The notes under the pieces: generated by a model
What the model was told of the DNA's origin: nothing
What the model saw: the letters and a program-made list of their open reading frames with translations, nothing else
Database searches by the model: none
Shown: one piece after another, positions 62,229-64,000 of the stretch
How positions within the stretch are numbered: position 1 is the stretch's first letter
How the letters are laid out: each line of letters starts with the position of its first letter
Position numbers and translations under genes: made by a program
Assembly (NCBI GenBank): GCA_965221855.1
Contig: CBDCSV010000005.1
Coordinates: 310,001-374,000 of the forward strand
Source: JAJDXO01 sp965221855
GTDB lineage: Bacteria > Pseudomonadota > Alphaproteobacteria > Rhodospirillales > UBA2165
Length of the DNA stretch: 64,000 nt
Direction: 5' to 3'

Positions 62229-62744
62229 TCAGCCTTCGCCCGGCAAATGCCAGGTGTCGTACCGGATCGCGTCGATATCGATGGCGTTGCCGTGACCCTG
62301 CGCCGGTCCGCGGGGCAGGTTTGGCGCATCCTCGTATCCCTCCTGGCAGTATAGCTCGATGACGTTGCCCGAGGGATCCCTGAAGAACATCAGGGCCTCG
62401 ACGCCCGCGCGCGTCCAATAGGGCGTTGACGGTATGCCGCAGGCCGCCAGCCACTCCTTGGTATGCACCAGCGTCTCCGCGTCGCAATCGAAGCCGATAT
62501 GCGGGTATTCGTTTCCCGGCTCCATGAAGGTGGCGCCGACGGACCCGATGCCGATATGGGCGCCGTTTATGTCGAACAGGACAAACGCCGGTTCCTCGAC
62601 GATTATTTCGCCGCCGAGGACACCCATGTAGAACTTCTTGCCTTCTTCGAGGTCCCGGCACGGGAAACTCACGTGATCGAGCGATTTGAAGACGGGCGGA
62701 CCCAATTCCGCGGCCGCGCGTGTCGATGTCGGTGTTCCATCCAT
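62229..62744 (-). CDS. VOC-superfamily (glyoxalase/dioxygenase fold) protein
   Basis: A 171-residue vicinal-oxygen-chelate protein. Two beta-alpha-beta-beta-beta modules are seen: FKSLDHVSFPCRDLEEGKKF with metal-ligand His near residue 24, and the second module from HIGFDCDAETLV ending in FFRDPSGNVIELYCQ, where Glu is the terminal metal ligand. It could be a glyoxalase, an extradiol-type dioxygenase or a resistance protein. It is paired with the following GST gene, which favours a glutathione- or ring-fission-linked reaction. Confidence 0.83.
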   Translation of the reverse strand: MDGTPTSTRAAAELGPPVFKSLDHVSFPCRDLEEGKKFYMGVLGGEIIVEEPAFVLFDINGAHIGIGSVGATFMEPGNEYPHIGFDCDAETLVHTKEWLAACGIPSTPYWTRAGVEALMFFRDPSGNVIELYCQEGYEDAPNLPRGPAQGHGNAIDIDAIRYDTWHLPGEG

Positions 62745-62881
62745 GGCTCACATCCCTGTCGTACCGGCATGGATGCGCATGGTAGCACCGGACAACGGAT
62801 TGACGAGCCTGTTTTCGTCCGCCGTCTTTTGTTCCTGTTCGGCGAAGTCTAGTCTTCCTCGGGGTTGATTTCGGAGGAATG

Positions 62882-63862
62882 ATGAACAGGACCGTATTGG
62901 GCCGCACGGGGCTGGAGGTCAGTGTCGCCGGACTGGGCGCCGGAGGCGGCGCCAAGCTCGGCCTTCAGGACGGCGCGACAAATGCCGAGGCGGAGCGGCT
63001 GGTGAGCCTGGCTCTGGATCTCGGCATCAATTTCTTCGATACGGCGAAGGTCTACCGGACCGAGCCGGTCATCGGCGGCGCTCTCAGGAACGTCCCGCGG
63101 GACCAATTCGTTGTTTCGACCAAGCATCACGTTGCCCGCCGCGGCAATGACCCGTTCACGGCCGAGCAGGTCGTTGCCGGCCTGGACGATTCGCTGCGGG
63201 TCATGGGTCTCGACCATGTCGATGTTTTTCAAATGCACGGCATTTTCCCCGGCAACTACGGCCACGCCGTGGAGGTCGTCCTGCCGGCTCTGAAACGGGA
63301 ACAGGAGAAGGGGAAGTTCCGGTTCCTGGGCGCGACGGAGTTCGCCCAAGGCGATCACGGGCATGCGGCTCTGGCCCGCGCCGTTGACGAGGACTGGCTC
63401 GACGTCGCCATGCTGGCGTTTTCGATAATCAACCAAGGCGCGCGGGAAACCCTCTTCCCCAAGACTTTGGAGAAGAATATCGGAACCTTGCTGATGTTCG
63501 TTTCACGCAACCTTTTCGGTTTCCCTGAACGGCTGGCCGCCAAGCTCAGGGAACTCGCCGACGAGGGATCGGTGCCGGCGTGGGTCGCCGATGACGATGA
63601 ACCGCTCGAGTTTCTCATCCGGGAGGGGGGCGCGAGCACGCTGGCCGACGCCGCGTACCGCTATGCCCGCGACGAGCCCGGCGCCGACGTCGTGCTGTTC
63701 GGCACCGGCAATCCCGACCATTTGAAACAAAATGTCGCCAGCCTGGAAAAGCCGCCGCTGCCTGAATCGGACCGGGCCAGGATCAACGAGTTGTTCGGCG
63801 CGCTTGTCGGCGTGGGGATCGAACCAGGCATGTCCCGCGGCGGAAAGACGGAAGGGGGATGA
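62882..63862 (+). CDS. Aldo/keto reductase
   Basis: A 326-residue AKR-like protein. It starts MNRTVLGRTGLEVSVAGLG, has the catalytic Asp and Tyr context FFDTAKVYRTEPVIGGAL, and QMHGIFP near residue 120. The usual catalytic Lys and His positions are less clear, so activity is likely but not certain. GGAGG at 62873-62877 favours the second of two adjacent ATG codons (62882). It is followed two bases later by a second reductase gene that is broken. Confidence 0.82.
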   Translation: MNRTVLGRTGLEVSVAGLGAGGGAKLGLQDGATNAEAERLVSLALDLGINFFDTAKVYRTEPVIGGALRNVPRDQFVVSTKHHVARRGNDPFTAEQVVAGLDDSLRVMGLDHVDVFQMHGIFPGNYGHAVEVVLPALKREQEKGKFRFLGATEFAQGDHGHAALARAVDEDWLDVAMLAFSIINQGARETLFPKTLEKNIGTLLMFVSRNLFGFPERLAAKLRELADEGSVPAWVADDDEPLEFLIREGGASTLADAAYRYARDEPGADVVLFGTGNPDHLKQNVASLEKPPLPESDRARINELFGALVGVGIEPGMSRGGKTEGG

Positions 63863-63863
63863 G

Positions 63864-63909
63864 TTGGACTATACGACCTTGGGCCGGACGGGCCAACCGG
63901 TATTGGGAC
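63864..63909 (+). pseudogene. Aldo/keto reductase, cut after 15 codons by ISAs1
   Basis: From a TTG at 63864, with AGGGGG upstream, the frame reads LDYTTLGRTGQPVLG, the typical N-terminus of an aldo/keto reductase, and then stops being chromosomal at 63909. The ISAs1 terminal repeat begins at 63910. The rest of the gene, if retained, lies beyond the window. It would have been the second gene of a tandem reductase pair. Confidence 0.65.
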
Positions 63910-64000
63910 CAGGGCAATCGCATTTGATTTGGTTCGTGAACGGAATGGCTTCGTAAACGGAATGGAAATGAGTATCGCTGCTGCTGGAGCTTCTTTGACG
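63910..64000 (+). mobile_element. ISAs1-family element, left end only (continues past the window)
   Basis: The 91 bases starting CAGGGCAATCGCATTTGATT are identical to 46761-46851, the left end of the complete copy. The transposase start would lie just outside the window. Its orientation is the same as the complete copy. Confidence 0.9.

Noticed and set aside
61435..62955. A 506-codon frame on the minus strand suggesting a fusion to the GST
   Set aside because: Only the last 258 codons are GST. The upstream part runs through the VOC gene in the wrong frame, and a proper ATG exists at 62211.

Overview
The window looks like a chromosome segment of a GC-rich alphaproteobacterium, probably of the Rhodospirillales or a related marine or host-associated group. 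The main reason is a run of housekeeping genes in the order usual for alphaproteobacteria: tsaB-rimI-mucR-fur-miaB-phoH-ybeY-corC-lnt-xre-metK-trmB, followed by mutS-glnD-murJ-trpS, all on the minus strand. MucR/Ros regulators are typical of the class. Insertion sequences take up about a sixth of the window.

Layout. 1-2.3 kb: a cupin protein, a purine phosphoribosyltransferase (gpt) and an FMN-dependent 2-hydroxy-acid oxidase. 2.3-11.4 kb: an accessory locus with three cytoplasmic sulfatases, a ComA-like (phosphosulfolactate synthase family) protein, a MarR regulator and a complete tripartite tricarboxylate transporter (tctC-tctB-tctA). Three near-identical inverted repeats of the form TAGTTGT-N4-ACAACTA lie at the three expected control points: before sulfatase 1, in the divergent comA-like/marR gap, and on the -10 region of the tct operon. 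I read this as one MarR-controlled regulon for uptake and intracellular desulfation of a carboxylated organosulfur compound. It is the best candidate here for an undescribed system. 11.4-25.3 kb: the conserved minus-strand block from trmB to tsaB, interrupted by three insertion sequences. 25.4-42 kb: a DdpX-type dipeptidase, a polysaccharide deacetylase, a Bax-like protein, trpS, murJ, glnD, mutS, a macro-domain protein, ald, ampG and an adenosine-type sugar kinase. 42-49.5 kb: an EI24-type membrane protein, a lipoprotein, nth and a DUF2244 protein, then a damaged zone where an ISAs1 element sits between two 5'-truncated genes. 49.6-52 kb: a small catabolic operon (hydratase, 4-oxalocrotonate-type decarboxylase, SDR) bracketed by directly repeated IS630 copies. 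53-64 kb: glutathione transferases, a PAS-containing histidine kinase, Lrp and IclR regulators, an SDR divergent from a HisD paralogue resembling sulfopropanediol dehydrogenase (HpsN), a VOC protein and aldo/keto reductases. The last reductase is cut by a second ISAs1 copy that runs off the window.

Mobile DNA. There are four IS256-family copies (1280 bp each, every one with a perfect 8-bp target duplication), three copies of one IS630-family element (1050 bp), one different IS630-family element (1053 bp), and one full plus one partial ISAs1-family element. All four IS630-type insertions occupy a CTAG that overlaps the TAG stop codon of a neighbouring gene, so they sit in the chromosome without damaging a reading frame. 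No tRNA, rRNA or CRISPR array was seen. No stretch over 300 bases lacks a gene or mobile element; the larger gaps are described in the entries.
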